From assembly GCA_900766135.1 (NCBI GenBank), contig CAAFUF010000016.1:104840-168839 (forward strand): a stretch of 64,000 nucleotides of DNA, written 5' to 3'. Made by a program: the position numbers and the translations under genes. Source of the stretch: Paenibacillaceae bacterium. Lineage in GTDB: Bacteria > Bacillota > Bacilli > Paenibacillales > Paenibacillaceae. Each line of letters starts with the position of its first letter. Within the stretch, counting starts at the first letter, position 1. Positions 50,720 to 59,549 of the stretch are shown here, piece after piece. A model generated the notes under the pieces. It did not search any database. It was given only the letters and a program-made list of their open reading frames with translations, and had not been told where the DNA came from.

Positions 50720-51631
50720 GTGGAATTAAGACAACTGCAGTATTTTGTAAAAGTGGCGAGAAAAGAGCACGTGACTCAGGCTGCCGAGGAGCTGCACGTC
50801 GCCCAATCGGCGGTAAGCCGGCAAATTCACCAGCTCGAACAGGAGCTTGGCGTCAATTTGTTTATGCAGAAGGGCAGGAATCTTCATCTCACCGCCGTGG
50901 GGCAGCTGTTCTGCAGCCGGGTGGAGATGATTCTGAAGGATCTCGACCGGGCCGTGAGCGAGGTGCACGAATTTCTCGATCCGGAGCAAGGGGAAATCCG
51001 CTTAGGGTTCCCGAATAGCCTAGGCATTCATATGATTCCCAGCGTGGTTGCGGAATTTCGCAAGCTGTATCCCAACGTGAAGTTTCGTTTCAGACAAGGC
51101 ACTTATCCTACCTTAATTCGCGATGTCGTGTCCGGGGAAATTGACTTGGCATTTATTTCTCCGTTTCCGGAAAATCATGATCAGGTGACGGGCAACGTGG
51201 TGTTGACGGAGGACCTGGTCGCGATTCTACCTCCGGGGCACCCTTTGGCCGGCGAGCAAAGCATCAAGCTCAGCCAATTGAAGGACGAAAAGTTCATATT
51301 GTTCAGCAAAGGGTATTCCCTTCGGCCGATCGTTTGGCATGCCTGCCTGGAGGCGGGGTTTACGCCGAAAATCGCCTTCGAGGGTGAAGAGACCGATACG
51401 ATCCGGGGGCTGGTGGCCGCCGGAATGGGCGTCAGCCTGCTGCCGGAGATGGCGTTGTTTCAGAGCTTTACGCTCCAGCCGATCCGCGTGCGGATCTCCG
51501 AACCGAAGGTGACCCGCACGATCGGATTGATCCACCGCGCAGATGAGAAGCTGCCGCTAGTGGCGCAATCGTTCCGTATGTTCCTGTTGGAATACTTTGG
51601 GCTTCAGGTCGATACGCCGCCGAGTCAGTGA
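50720..51631 (+). CDS. LysR family transcriptional regulator (GltC/CynR-like)
   Basis: The 303-residue protein starts ELRQLQYFVKVARKEHVTQA with the recognition helix AQSAVSRQIHQLEQELGV, then a standard effector domain (GEIRLGFPNSLGIHMIPSVV). It belongs to the CynR/GltC-like branch. GTG 50720 matches the family start. No obvious target is adjacent: rhomboid is upstream and YugP convergent. Confidence 0.92.
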   Translation: MELRQLQYFVKVARKEHVTQAAEELHVAQSAVSRQIHQLEQELGVNLFMQKGRNLHLTAVGQLFCSRVEMILKDLDRAVSEVHEFLDPEQGEIRLGFPNSLGIHMIPSVVAEFRKLYPNVKFRFRQGTYPTLIRDVVSGEIDLAFISPFPENHDQVTGNVVLTEDLVAILPPGHPLAGEQSIKLSQLKDEKFILFSKGYSLRPIVWHACLEAGFTPKIAFEGEETDTIRGLVAAGMGVSLLPEMALFQSFTLQPIRVRISEPKVTRTIGLIHRADEKLPLVAQSFRMFLLEYFGLQVDTPPSQ

Positions 51632-51670
51632 TCGAATAGTTATGTAAACGTTTGCTAGAGGGGAACAAAA

Positions 51671-51717
51671 AAAGGCTGCACCGTACTGAGCCGTTAGGCT
51701 TGGTCCGTGCAGCCTTT
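51671..51717. terminator. Bidirectional terminator (LysR / YugP)
   Basis: AAAGGCTGCAC and GTGCAGCCTTT arms with a preceding A-run and a following T-rich tail. Confidence 0.8.
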
Positions 51718-51731
51718 ATTAGGTTTGTCGA

Positions 51732-52412
51732 TTATTCGCGGTTGCTCGTGAAAATCAGAATGTAGCGAAGCAGCTCCAGAATGGAGATCAAAGCGGCTGC
51801 CACATAAGTCAAAGCCGCAGCGTTTAACACTTTGCCGACTCCGCGCGACTCATTAGGCGAAATGAAGCCCTGCTCAAGCATCACCTTGCGGGCCCGGCTG
51901 CTGGCGTTAAATTCGACCGGCAGCGTAACGATCTGGAACAAGACGGCGGCCGAGAAGAAGATGATCCCGAGGCCGATCAGGTTCAACGCGCCGAAGAGAA
52001 AACCGGCCAAGAGCAAGAAGGGCGCGATCCCGGATGCGAAGTTCACCAGAGGGAACATCCGGTGGCGCAGCACCAGCATCGGGTATTTCTGCTTGTGCTG
52101 GATTGCGTGTCCTACCTCGTGGCAGGCGACGGCGACGGCGGAAATGGAGCTCTCGTAGTACACCGGCTCCGACAAACGGACGACGCGGTGGATCGGATCG
52201 TAATGGTCCGTCAAGGCGCCGCGTACCGGCTCGATCGGGACGTCGTAAAGGCCGTTGGCGTCGAGCATGCGTCTCGCGGCGTCGTGTCCGGTTAAGCCGT
52301 AGAGGTTCGATACTTTCGCCCATTTGTTAAAAGTGCCTTTGACCCGAAACTGCGCCCACAGGGAGAGCCCGAAGGCAAGCAGAATAGGGATCAGCATCAC
52401 GTCTGAATACAT
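51732..52412 (-). CDS. YugP-type zinc metallopeptidase
   Basis: The 226-residue membrane protein has the motif AVACHEVGHAIQHKQKYPML (HExxH) near residue 98, flanked by an N-terminal helix and three further helices. It ends in EFNASSRARKVMLEQGFI, the family's third-ligand region. The function is unproven in Bacillus. It follows the MerR gene by 63 bases on the same strand. Confidence 0.92.
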   Translation of the reverse strand: MYSDVMLIPILLAFGLSLWAQFRVKGTFNKWAKVSNLYGLTGHDAARRMLDANGLYDVPIEPVRGALTDHYDPIHRVVRLSEPVYYESSISAVAVACHEVGHAIQHKQKYPMLVLRHRMFPLVNFASGIAPFLLLAGFLFGALNLIGLGIIFFSAAVLFQIVTLPVEFNASSRARKVMLEQGFISPNESRGVGKVLNAAALTYVAAALISILELLRYILIFTSNRE

Positions 52413-52475
52413 GAATCATTCCTCCATCTGATATAGTTGTCAAAGAAGTGAACCGAGGTTGTTTAGAAATATAGG

Positions 52476-52901
52476 TTAGGAAAAAGGCCCATGGTTCATC
52501 AATAACCGGATGGCTTCCATGCAGGCTAAGCTTTGCGGCAACAAATTCGCGAATGCGCGTTTCGCCTGATTGGGCTGTAAGCTGGAAATGAGCGGTTCGA
52601 GCTCCTTGACCTCGCGTTCCAGTTGCTGCATATGAAGCTCCAGCGAACTCAGCTTGACGGTCACTTGTTCTTCGGCAGTCACGCGGTTCCACTGGTCCAG
52701 CTTCTCGCGGATCTCTTCCAACGTATATTTCTCCTGTTTCATTTGATTAATACGTTCCAGCCTGGTCAAGGTTTCAGCACTGTATAATCGATAGTTCGTC
52801 TGGGTGCGCTTCTCCGGGGAGATCAGTCCAAGCTTCGTGTAATAATCGATCGTCCGCTCACTGACGTCAGCTGCTTTCGCCAATTCTCCGATCCGGTACA
52901 G
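52476..52901 (-). CDS. MerR family regulator, probable CTG start
   Basis: The protein has the MerR winged helix YRIGELAKAADVSERTIDYY followed by TKLGLISPEKRTQTNYRLYS and a long dimerisation helix, with no Cys effector cluster. The first helix of the DNA-binding domain requires the codons before TTG 52883. The only suitable start is CTG 52901, with GGAG eight bases upstream. If TTG 52883 is used, the helix would be truncated. It probably controls yugP or itself. Confidence 0.8.
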   Translation of the reverse strand: MYRIGELAKAADVSERTIDYYTKLGLISPEKRTQTNYRLYSAETLTRLERINQMKQEKYTLEEIREKLDQWNRVTAEEQVTVKLSSLELHMQQLEREVKELEPLISSLQPNQAKRAFANLLPQSLACMEAIRLLMNHGPFS

Positions 52902-52990
52902 TTTCTTTACTCCAATTTCATCACCTCTCCCGACAATTCCATAAGATTGCTTCTATTTCTATTTTATTTATCCTCATGATACTTAACAAC

Positions 52991-53015
52991 AAGCATACAG
53001 TCAAACGTTATGCTT
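52991..53015. promoter_or_regulatory. Inverted repeat between MerR and amt
   Basis: AAGCATA-N11-TATGCTT lies in the divergent gap and may be an operator for the MerR-type protein. The remainder of the 290-bp gap holds the amt promoter. Confidence 0.4.
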
Positions 53016-53108
53016 TATTTTTGTCAGTAACTATAGGGTTAGCCGCATTTAAACCTAACATAGTGCGTTAGTATAATTGCGAAAGTACGACTTTTTTTCA
53101 AAAAACTA

Positions 53109-53137
53109 TTGTCATCCCTGTATCTATCTCTTATAAT
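53109..53137 (+). promoter_or_regulatory. Sigma-A promoter of amt
   Basis: TTGTCA, 17 bases, TATAAT, with transcription expected near 53144. Confidence 0.7.
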
Positions 53138-53157
53138 CACATTAATAATTCATTTTG

Positions 53158-53174
53158 TGTAAGGAAACTTAACA
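53158..53174 (+). promoter_or_regulatory. GlnR/TnrA box
   Basis: TGTAAGGAAACTTAACA fits the consensus TGTNA-N7-TNACA exactly. It lies about 15 bases past the predicted start point, a position suited to repression under nitrogen excess. Confidence 0.75.
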
Positions 53175-53191
53175 TTAGGGGAGTGTTAAAG

Positions 53192-54592
53192 ATGAAGAAG
53201 AAGTGGCTTTACGGTGTACTCATTTTTCTCGCATCATTTGCTTTTCCGGTCTCGGCATTCGCAGCGGAGGGAGAGGTTACCGCTCCGGTTCTGGAGCTGG
53301 GCCTGAACTCGCTTTTTGTATTCGTCGCAGCCATGCTGGTTTTCTTCATGCAAGCCGGTTTCGCTTTGCTTGAAGCAGGTACCGTGCGGATGAAGAATGC
53401 CGGGCACGTCGCCGGCAAAACGGTCCTGACTTTAGGGATTTCCGTTCTTGCTTGGTGGCTGCTTGGCTTCGGTTTCGCTTTCGGCGACGGGAACAGCTTC
53501 CTGGGGACGACCGGATTCCTGTTCGGCGGCGAAGGGGATATCGGTTCTTTTAGCGTATTCTCTGAGATCGGTGTACCTTTAAATCTGATGTTCCTGTTCC
53601 AAATGGCGTTTGCGGCCGTATCGCTGGCCATCGCTTGCGGCGGGATGGCGGAACGCGCTAAGCTTAGCGTTTATATCATCTTCGGCACGGTCTTTATCGT
53701 CTTGATCTATCCGATCGTCGCTCACTGGGTGTGGGGCGGCGGCTGGCTCGGCAATTTGGGTATGCAAGACTACGCCGGTTCGACGGTCGTTCACTTAACC
53801 GGTGCGACGGCGGCGCTTGCGGCAACCTTTTTGCTTAAACCGCGTCTTGGCAAATACAATAAAGACGGGAAACCGAACAACATTCCGGGGCATAACCAAG
53901 TGTTGACGGTACTCGGCGTCATTATCCTGTGGATCGGCTGGTTCGGTTTCAACCCGGGCAGCGCTTTGACTCCTTTGAACGACGGATTCTTTGGTTATGT
54001 CTTGATGACAACTAACCTGGCCGCTGCGGCTGGTGCCGTTGCCGCGCTGCTCATCTCCTGGGCCGTGATGGGCAAATCGGATATTCCAAGCATGCTGAAC
54101 GGCGTGCTGGCCGCTCTAGTAGCGATTACCGGGTCTTGTGCTTTCGTTGACGCTTGGGCATCCATCGTTATCGGTGCGGTTGCCGGGATCCTGACCTTCT
54201 TTACGGCAAGATGGTTTGAACGCGCCGGGTTGGATGATCCGATTTACGCTTTCTCCGTACACGGCATCGCCGGGGTATGGGGCGCAATTTCCACCGGTTT
54301 GTTCGCAACGCCGGAATTGGCTGAGAAAACAGGCGTAGGCAAAGCGGGCTTGTTCTATGGCGGCGGCTTCGGGCAATTGGGAGTACAACTGCTCGGGGTT
54401 ATCGGAACCTTCGCCTTCGTGCTGGTGCTGTCGTTCCTGATTCTTGGAATTATGAAATGGACGATGGGGCTTCGCGTCACCGAGGAAGAGGAAACCATGG
54501 GTCTGGATATCAGCGAGCATGGCACGTACGGTTATCCGGAACAAATGAATTTGCTGAACAAGAATACTTCGTCCGGCATTCCTGCCGAATAA
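53192..54592 (+). CDS. amt: Ammonium transporter (Amt/NrgA)
   Basis: The 466-residue protein has a cleavable N-terminal signal (ASFAFPVSAFAAEG) and 11 helices. Its motifs are FFMQAGFALLEAGTVRMKN, the pore histidines in STVVHLTGATAAL and FSVHGIAGVWGAI, and GWFGFNPGSAL. It conducts ammonium as a trimer. No glnK/nrgB follows, unlike the B. subtilis nrgAB pair. ATG 53192 has GGGGAG eight bases upstream. A GlnR box overlaps its leader. Confidence 0.95.
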   Translation: MKKKWLYGVLIFLASFAFPVSAFAAEGEVTAPVLELGLNSLFVFVAAMLVFFMQAGFALLEAGTVRMKNAGHVAGKTVLTLGISVLAWWLLGFGFAFGDGNSFLGTTGFLFGGEGDIGSFSVFSEIGVPLNLMFLFQMAFAAVSLAIACGGMAERAKLSVYIIFGTVFIVLIYPIVAHWVWGGGWLGNLGMQDYAGSTVVHLTGATAALAATFLLKPRLGKYNKDGKPNNIPGHNQVLTVLGVIILWIGWFGFNPGSALTPLNDGFFGYVLMTTNLAAAAGAVAALLISWAVMGKSDIPSMLNGVLAALVAITGSCAFVDAWASIVIGAVAGILTFFTARWFERAGLDDPIYAFSVHGIAGVWGAISTGLFATPELAEKTGVGKAGLFYGGGFGQLGVQLLGVIGTFAFVLVLSFLILGIMKWTMGLRVTEEEETMGLDISEHGTYGYPEQMNLLNKNTSSGIPAE

Positions 54593-54648
54593 GGGAAGCT
54601 ATTGATAACTGACGTAATACGTCGGGAGAGGAAAGGAAGTTGGGAGCC

Positions 54649-55740
54649 ATGAGTCATGACACGGCCATGAATAACGCAAGTTTGAACGCGATCCGGTCTG
54701 CCACGACTCCCGCTTCGCTGAAGGCGGCCAGAATCGACGAGCAGAATCGCTTGTACGGCAAGCTGAATTCGATGCCGATTCAGGCTTGGAACCGGGAGGT
54801 CTCGGACCTGCATGATGCCGTCATGACGCAAGCTTGCCGATGCTGCGAAGAAGAAATGATCCGGGAGGGCTTCGGCCCTCCTCCTTCGCATTATGCTTTT
54901 ATTGCTTTTGGGAGCGTCGGACGGGCAGAACCGACGTTATGGAGCGACCAGGACAACGGCTTAATCTACGGAGAAGGCAATGTCGAGGAACTGGAGGCTT
55001 ACTTTGAACCCTTTGGACGGAAGCTGTCGGAAATTCTGGAACAGGTCGGATATCCCCCGTGCCCCGGCAGCGTCATGTTGTCCAATCCATTGTGGCGCGG
55101 CAATCTCGCTTCGTGGGAGAGGCAATTCCTGGAATGGAGGGACGTTCTAGCCTGGGAACAGGTCCGGTATATGATGATTGCCGCCGACTTGCGCCATATC
55201 TGCGGGGATGCGGCGCTGACGGGGGCTTTGCGCCAAATCATGAAGAAGATCATGGAGGCGGATCAAGGAAGCGATCGGGATGTCGTGACGGCCATCCTGC
55301 GAAATACGGTCCGACATAAAGCGGCGTTGAATGTGCTAGGGCAAGTCATCACGGAGCAAAGCGGCGAACATGCGGGAGACTTCGACGTCAAATACGGGCT
55401 TTACATCCCGATCGTCAATGCCGTACGTTATTTGGCATTGCAATACGGGGTAGAAGCTTCGTCCACTTGGGAGAGGATTTCCCAACTGGTTCAGCTTGAG
55501 GCGGTTCCGACCCGGTGGCTGGAATCCTGCAGCCGAGCGTTCGATACGGCGGTGAAGCTTAGATCCCTCGTCCCGCCGGAGACCGAAAACGGCCTGCTCA
55601 CGGGTACCCACTATTTGCCTCAAGAAATGTTAAAACAGAAAGAGCTCCGGCGCGAGTTGCGGGAATCGCTCGGTACGGTGAAGGTGATGTACCGCACACT
55701 CCAAAGACAACACCGGTATGCGGAAAGGAAATGGTTATGA
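54649..55740 (+). CDS. DUF294 nucleotidyltransferase-like protein
   Basis: The 363-residue protein has the nucleotidyltransferase signature AFGSVGRAEPTLWSDQDNGL (GSxGR with downstream acids) near residue 90. A C-terminal DUF294 substrate-binding domain follows, including GDFDVKYGLYIPIVNAVRYL. Related proteins are CBS-DUF294 and GlnD-like domains. Its placement after amt hints at nitrogen signalling, but this is only inference. It overlaps the exonuclease gene as ATGA, so the two are coupled. Confidence 0.85.
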   Translation: MSHDTAMNNASLNAIRSATTPASLKAARIDEQNRLYGKLNSMPIQAWNREVSDLHDAVMTQACRCCEEEMIREGFGPPPSHYAFIAFGSVGRAEPTLWSDQDNGLIYGEGNVEELEAYFEPFGRKLSEILEQVGYPPCPGSVMLSNPLWRGNLASWERQFLEWRDVLAWEQVRYMMIAADLRHICGDAALTGALRQIMKKIMEADQGSDRDVVTAILRNTVRHKAALNVLGQVITEQSGEHAGDFDVKYGLYIPIVNAVRYLALQYGVEASSTWERISQLVQLEAVPTRWLESCSRAFDTAVKLRSLVPPETENGLLTGTHYLPQEMLKQKELRRELRESLGTVKVMYRTLQRQHRYAERKWL

Positions 55741-56474
55741 AAGAACCGATGAAGGGAAACGGTGGTTTTTGGGATGCTTTCAGAGGCGGCGGAGTGTCGC
55801 CAAGGATCGCCTCGATGCTTGGTGCGCCCAGCGCGCAGCAAATCGCATTCGTTCGTTCTTTGACCAAAGGACAGCGTCGTCCGGAGACGCTTCACGTTCC
55901 GCTGAGTGAATTGAAAACGGCGGTCTTCGATCTGGAGACGACAGGATTTCATTACCATTACGGTGATGAAATTTTGTCCTTTGGGGCCGTTAAGGTAGAG
56001 GGGGAACAGATCAGCGACGAGGTGTATTATTCGCTCTCCAAGCCGGCCTGCCAAATCCCCGAACGGATTATCGAGTTAACCGGAATTACGCCGGAGATGG
56101 TCCAGTCCGCCCCGACCTTGCTGGAGGCGCTGCGCGAGTTTATGGCGTTCGTCGATGACCGGGTACTTGTGGCGCATGGCAGCGCGCATGATAAAGCCTT
56201 TCTGGACGTGGCATTATGGAAAACAACCAAAGCCCACCTCGGGCACCGGGTGCTCGATACGATGATGATCGCCCGCAAGCTGGAACCGGAGCGCCGCATT
56301 TCGGGCGGATTGGACGATTGGCTGGCGGTGTACGGCATCCCGGTTACCCAACGTCATCACGCTTTGGAGGACTCCAAAATGACCGCTCGCCTGTGGACGG
56401 CATTAATCGAGCGGTTGAAGGAACAAAACGTGATCACTTTGGGTGATCTGTACACCTTTTTAAGTAAAACGTAA
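55737..56474 (+). CDS. 3'-5' exonuclease domain protein (DnaQ/PolC-epsilon type)
   Basis: The 245-residue protein has the DEDDh motifs: TAVFDLETTGF (Exo I), VLVAHGSAHDKAFLD (Exo II) and HHALEDSKMTARLW (Exo III with the catalytic His). A short N-terminal tail precedes the domain. It removes nucleotides from DNA or RNA 3' ends. It is coupled to the DUF294 gene, a pairing seen as a fusion in other bacteria, which suggests a joint role. Confidence 0.9.
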   Translation: MKEPMKGNGGFWDAFRGGGVSPRIASMLGAPSAQQIAFVRSLTKGQRRPETLHVPLSELKTAVFDLETTGFHYHYGDEILSFGAVKVEGEQISDEVYYSLSKPACQIPERIIELTGITPEMVQSAPTLLEALREFMAFVDDRVLVAHGSAHDKAFLDVALWKTTKAHLGHRVLDTMMIARKLEPERRISGGLDDWLAVYGIPVTQRHHALEDSKMTARLWTALIERLKEQNVITLGDLYTFLSKT

Positions 56475-56506
56475 CTCCCCGCAGCAACCTGGTCTTATTC
56501 GCCGTC

Positions 56507-56962
56507 CTATCTTTCTTCAAGCTTGACGGGCAGCAATGCATATTCCCCGTTACATGAATCGATGCCATATGCATGAATCCTGAAGCCGTCCGGTTCGCCG
56601 GGCGGCTTGTTGGTTGCCTGGGCCGGCCGGCCGCCAATCAAATACAAGCGAATTTGAGCGGCAAAGTTCGGCAGTTGGAGCAAATCCTCCGGCGACGGCA
56701 GCGGCGGCGTGCTGGGGTGGGTATGATATAGGCCGATCAACCGCGGATCGAAGCAGCTCCGGACCCAAACGGCGGGGTCCAGTTCAAAGGCGTGCAGCGG
56801 GGCATTGGAACGATTGGCAACGGCAAGATAACGTTCGATTCGTCCCGTGCGGCCGTCAAACGTTCCGAAGAGCAGACCGCAGGCTTCCATCGGGTGCCGC
56901 TGTTGTCCATCCCGCAGCATTTCTTTCCGAACATCCGGCGGCAATATCCAGAACTGATCCAT
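56507..56962 (-). CDS. JAMM/MPN-type metallopeptidase (Mov34 family)
   Basis: The 151-residue protein has the JAMM zinc motif: Glu in HPMEACGLLFG, then GLYHTHPSTPPLPSPEDLLQ (HxHP-S-D). Bacterial members remove C-terminal extensions from sulfur-carrier proteins or process cysteine-linked peptides. No ThiS or MoaD-like gene is adjacent, so the substrate is open. Confidence 0.87.
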   Translation of the reverse strand: MDQFWILPPDVRKEMLRDGQQRHPMEACGLLFGTFDGRTGRIERYLAVANRSNAPLHAFELDPAVWVRSCFDPRLIGLYHTHPSTPPLPSPEDLLQLPNFAAQIRLYLIGGRPAQATNKPPGEPDGFRIHAYGIDSCNGEYALLPVKLEER

Positions 56963-57103
56963 TTTGCAAGCTCCCGTCCATGAATTAAGGTGTAAGGTTC
57001 ACTTTTTCTCGATTTATTGTAACAAATCGTTAAAAAAGGGTACAATATTTACGGCAACCGTAATTTTAAAACGACTTGAAGGCATAAAAAGGACGGACAC
57101 AAA

Positions 57104-57685
57104 ATGAAACGTAATCGTTGGGTACTAGCGGCGTTGTTAGTGCTGCTGGCTATCGCCTTACTGGACCGGGGCGGGCAGGAAGGTTGGTTTGCGAGCTTCG
57201 GCGGCGGCTCCAAGGCGGCGAGCCAGAACGAAGCTTCCCTCAGCGCCATGGCGGCAGCGGGGGCACCGAAGCCTGGAACGGCTGCTCCGGCCTTTTCGTT
57301 ACCGTCACTGGACGGGAAAACGTACGAGGTTGGCGGTAAGCGGGATAAGGTGCTGCTGTTGAACTTTTGGGCTTCCTGGTGCGATCCGTGCAAGGAGGAA
57401 GCCCCCGAACTGAAGGCATTAGCAGAGAAATACAAAGATTCGCTGGATATTTATGCCGTCAATGTCACGTTATACGATAAGCTCGATGAAGCGAAGGCAT
57501 TCGTCAAAGAGTACGGCTACACGTTCCCCGTGCTGTTGGACGAAAAGGAAGAGGTTTACCGGATGTTTAACGGCATTGCCTTTCCGACGAACGTGTTGAT
57601 CGACGAGCAGGGAGTTATTCGGGATGTCATCGTTGGGGTCATCCCGCCGGAGGAACTGGAAGCTAAGATCAAAAACTTGATTTAA
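57104..57685 (+). CDS. ResA/TlpA-like thiol-disulfide oxidoreductase
   Basis: The 193-residue protein has an N-terminal membrane anchor (WVLAALLVLLAIALL), a Gly/Ser/Ala linker and an AhpC-TSA/thioredoxin domain. The redox site is NFWASWCDPCKEEAPELKAL, and the domain has cis-Pro FPTNVLIDEQG. It reduces or isomerises disulfides on the outer membrane face, for example in cytochrome c maturation. There is no res operon next to it. Confidence 0.92.
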   Translation: MKRNRWVLAALLVLLAIALLDRGGQEGWFASFGGGSKAASQNEASLSAMAAAGAPKPGTAAPAFSLPSLDGKTYEVGGKRDKVLLLNFWASWCDPCKEEAPELKALAEKYKDSLDIYAVNVTLYDKLDEAKAFVKEYGYTFPVLLDEKEEVYRMFNGIAFPTNVLIDEQGVIRDVIVGVIPPEELEAKIKNLI

Positions 57686-57688
57686 CGC

Positions 57689-57737
57689 GAAGAAGGCCTG
57701 AATCACCGCGCCAATACGGGGATTCAGGCCTTCTTTA
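57689..57737. terminator. Bidirectional terminator (ResA-like / cimA)
   Basis: Arms AGAAGGCCTGAATC and GATTCAGGCCTTCT with a following TTT tract. Confidence 0.85.
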
Positions 57738-57754
57738 GGGTAGGGTATATCGTT

Positions 57755-59374
57755 TTAGTGGTTGACCAATCCCCAACCGGCGGAAGGGATCTCTTCATAA
57801 CCTTCGCGTTTTGTCTGCCCCAGCAGCGCGTAGCTGATACTATCGACAAGCGCTTCCCAGCTCGCTTCGATGACGTTGCTCGAGACGCCGACGGTGTTCC
57901 AGGAGTTGTGGAAATCCTGGGACTCGATCAGAACACGCACTTTCGAAGCGGTGGCGTCCTTGTCGTCGAGTACGCGCACCTTATAATCGGACAGGTGCAT
58001 GTCTTTAAGGCCCGGGTAATAGATGATCAGGGCTTTGCGGAGCGCATTGTCGAGCGCGTTGACCGGGCCGTTGCCTTCCGCCGCGGTGTAGATGCTTGCA
58101 CCGTCGATTCTCAGCTTGACGAAGGCTTCGGAAACGACCGGCCGGTCGGCGGCCTTTTCCACCAGCATCTTAAACGATTCAAAGACGAACAGTTCCTTCA
58201 AATCGCCATTCGCTTGGCGCAGAAGGAGTTCAAGGGAAGCGTCCGCGCCTTCGAACTGATACCCTTGATGCTCCAGCTCTTTGATTTTGGCGATGACCTG
58301 TTTGGTGTTTTCGTTTTCCGGATCGAAATCGATCCCCATTTCCTGTGCTTTGGACAGGATGTTGCTTTGTCCCGCTAACTCGGACACAAGCACGCGCTGG
58401 CGGTTGCCGACCAGCTCTGGAGCGATGTGTTCATACGTCCGCGAATCGCGAAGGATCGCGGAGACGTGGATGCCGCCTTTGTGAGCGAATGCCGCGTTCC
58501 CGACGTATGGCTGATTGACCGGCATATGCACGTTGGCGATCTCGCTGATGTAGCGGGCAGTGTTGGTCAACTGTTTCAACCGGTCGGGTTCGAGCACATC
58601 GTAACCAAGCTTCAGCTGCAGATTCGGGATGATCGAGCAGAGATTGGCATTGCCGCAGCGCTCGCCGTATCCGTTCATCGTGCCTTGAATTTGCGTGGCT
58701 CCGGCGCGGACGGCGCTAATCGAGTTGGCGACGGCCAGCTCGCAGTCGTTATGGGTATGGATGCCCAGCTTCGAGCCGGGAATCGCTCCGGATAACCCGC
58801 TGACGATATCGTACACCTCATGCGGCATCGTGCCGCCGTTCGTGTCGCACATCACCAGCCAGTCGGCGCCGGCTTCTTGCGCTTTGCGCATGACGGAGAG
58901 TGCATAATCGGGATTGTTTTTATACCCGTCAAAAAAATGCTCGGCGTCAAAAATGACCTCGAGTCCCTGCCGCTTCAAATAGGCAATCGAATCGAAGATC
59001 ATGGCAAGATTCTCTTCCAGAGTGGTCTGCAGAGCGGTATGCACATGGAAATCCCACGATTTCCCCACCAGGGTTGCCGCCTGAACACCGGCTTCCACCA
59101 TCCGATTGAGGTTGGCGTCATGCTCGGCAAGGCTGTCCTTGCGGCGCGTGCTGCCAAAAGCGGTGATTTTTGCTTGGAGATGCAGCTCCTTGACCCGCTT
59201 AAAAAATTCAATGTCCTTTCCGTTGCTGCCCGGAATTCCACCTTCAATATAATGGACCCCAAGGTGATCCAGCTTTCTGGCGATCTTCAGCTTGTCGTCC
59301 GCCGACAGGCTGATGCCCTCGCCTTGAGTGCCGTCGCGCAAGGTTGTGTCGAAGATGGATATTGGCTTTGACAT
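57755..59374 (-). CDS. cimA: (R)-Citramalate synthase
   Basis: The 539-residue enzyme condenses acetyl-CoA and pyruvate to citramalate for isoleucine synthesis. It has the HMGL-like DTTLRDGTQGEGIS, the catalytic region FDAEHFFDGYKNNPDYAL, metal-binding GIHTHNDCELAVANS and GTMNGYGERCGNANL. A C-terminal LeuA allosteric domain (FVKLRIDGASIYTAAEGNGP) follows. It is typical of the CimA/2-isopropylmalate family but with CimA features. ATG 59374 follows AAGGGGG at 11 bases; the longer frame to 59422 lacks a site. Confidence 0.93.
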   Translation of the reverse strand: MSKPISIFDTTLRDGTQGEGISLSADDKLKIARKLDHLGVHYIEGGIPGSNGKDIEFFKRVKELHLQAKITAFGSTRRKDSLAEHDANLNRMVEAGVQAATLVGKSWDFHVHTALQTTLEENLAMIFDSIAYLKRQGLEVIFDAEHFFDGYKNNPDYALSVMRKAQEAGADWLVMCDTNGGTMPHEVYDIVSGLSGAIPGSKLGIHTHNDCELAVANSISAVRAGATQIQGTMNGYGERCGNANLCSIIPNLQLKLGYDVLEPDRLKQLTNTARYISEIANVHMPVNQPYVGNAAFAHKGGIHVSAILRDSRTYEHIAPELVGNRQRVLVSELAGQSNILSKAQEMGIDFDPENENTKQVIAKIKELEHQGYQFEGADASLELLLRQANGDLKELFVFESFKMLVEKAADRPVVSEAFVKLRIDGASIYTAAEGNGPVNALDNALRKALIIYYPGLKDMHLSDYKVRVLDDKDATASKVRVLIESQDFHNSWNTVGVSSNVIEASWEALVDSISYALLGQTKREGYEEIPSAGWGLVNH

Positions 59375-59549
59375 GATCGAAGTATCCCCCTTTGGCAATG
59401 TATGAGGGTGGTTAGCTCTCACCGCATGTTTAGTTTTTAATTAATAATTATAACACCTACATTTTAAATGTAACACGCTTTTTTAAGAATCGGCATGGCG
59501 ATATTGACCGGCTTTCCGGGGACGGGTATGCTGAACTTAGGAGTAACGT

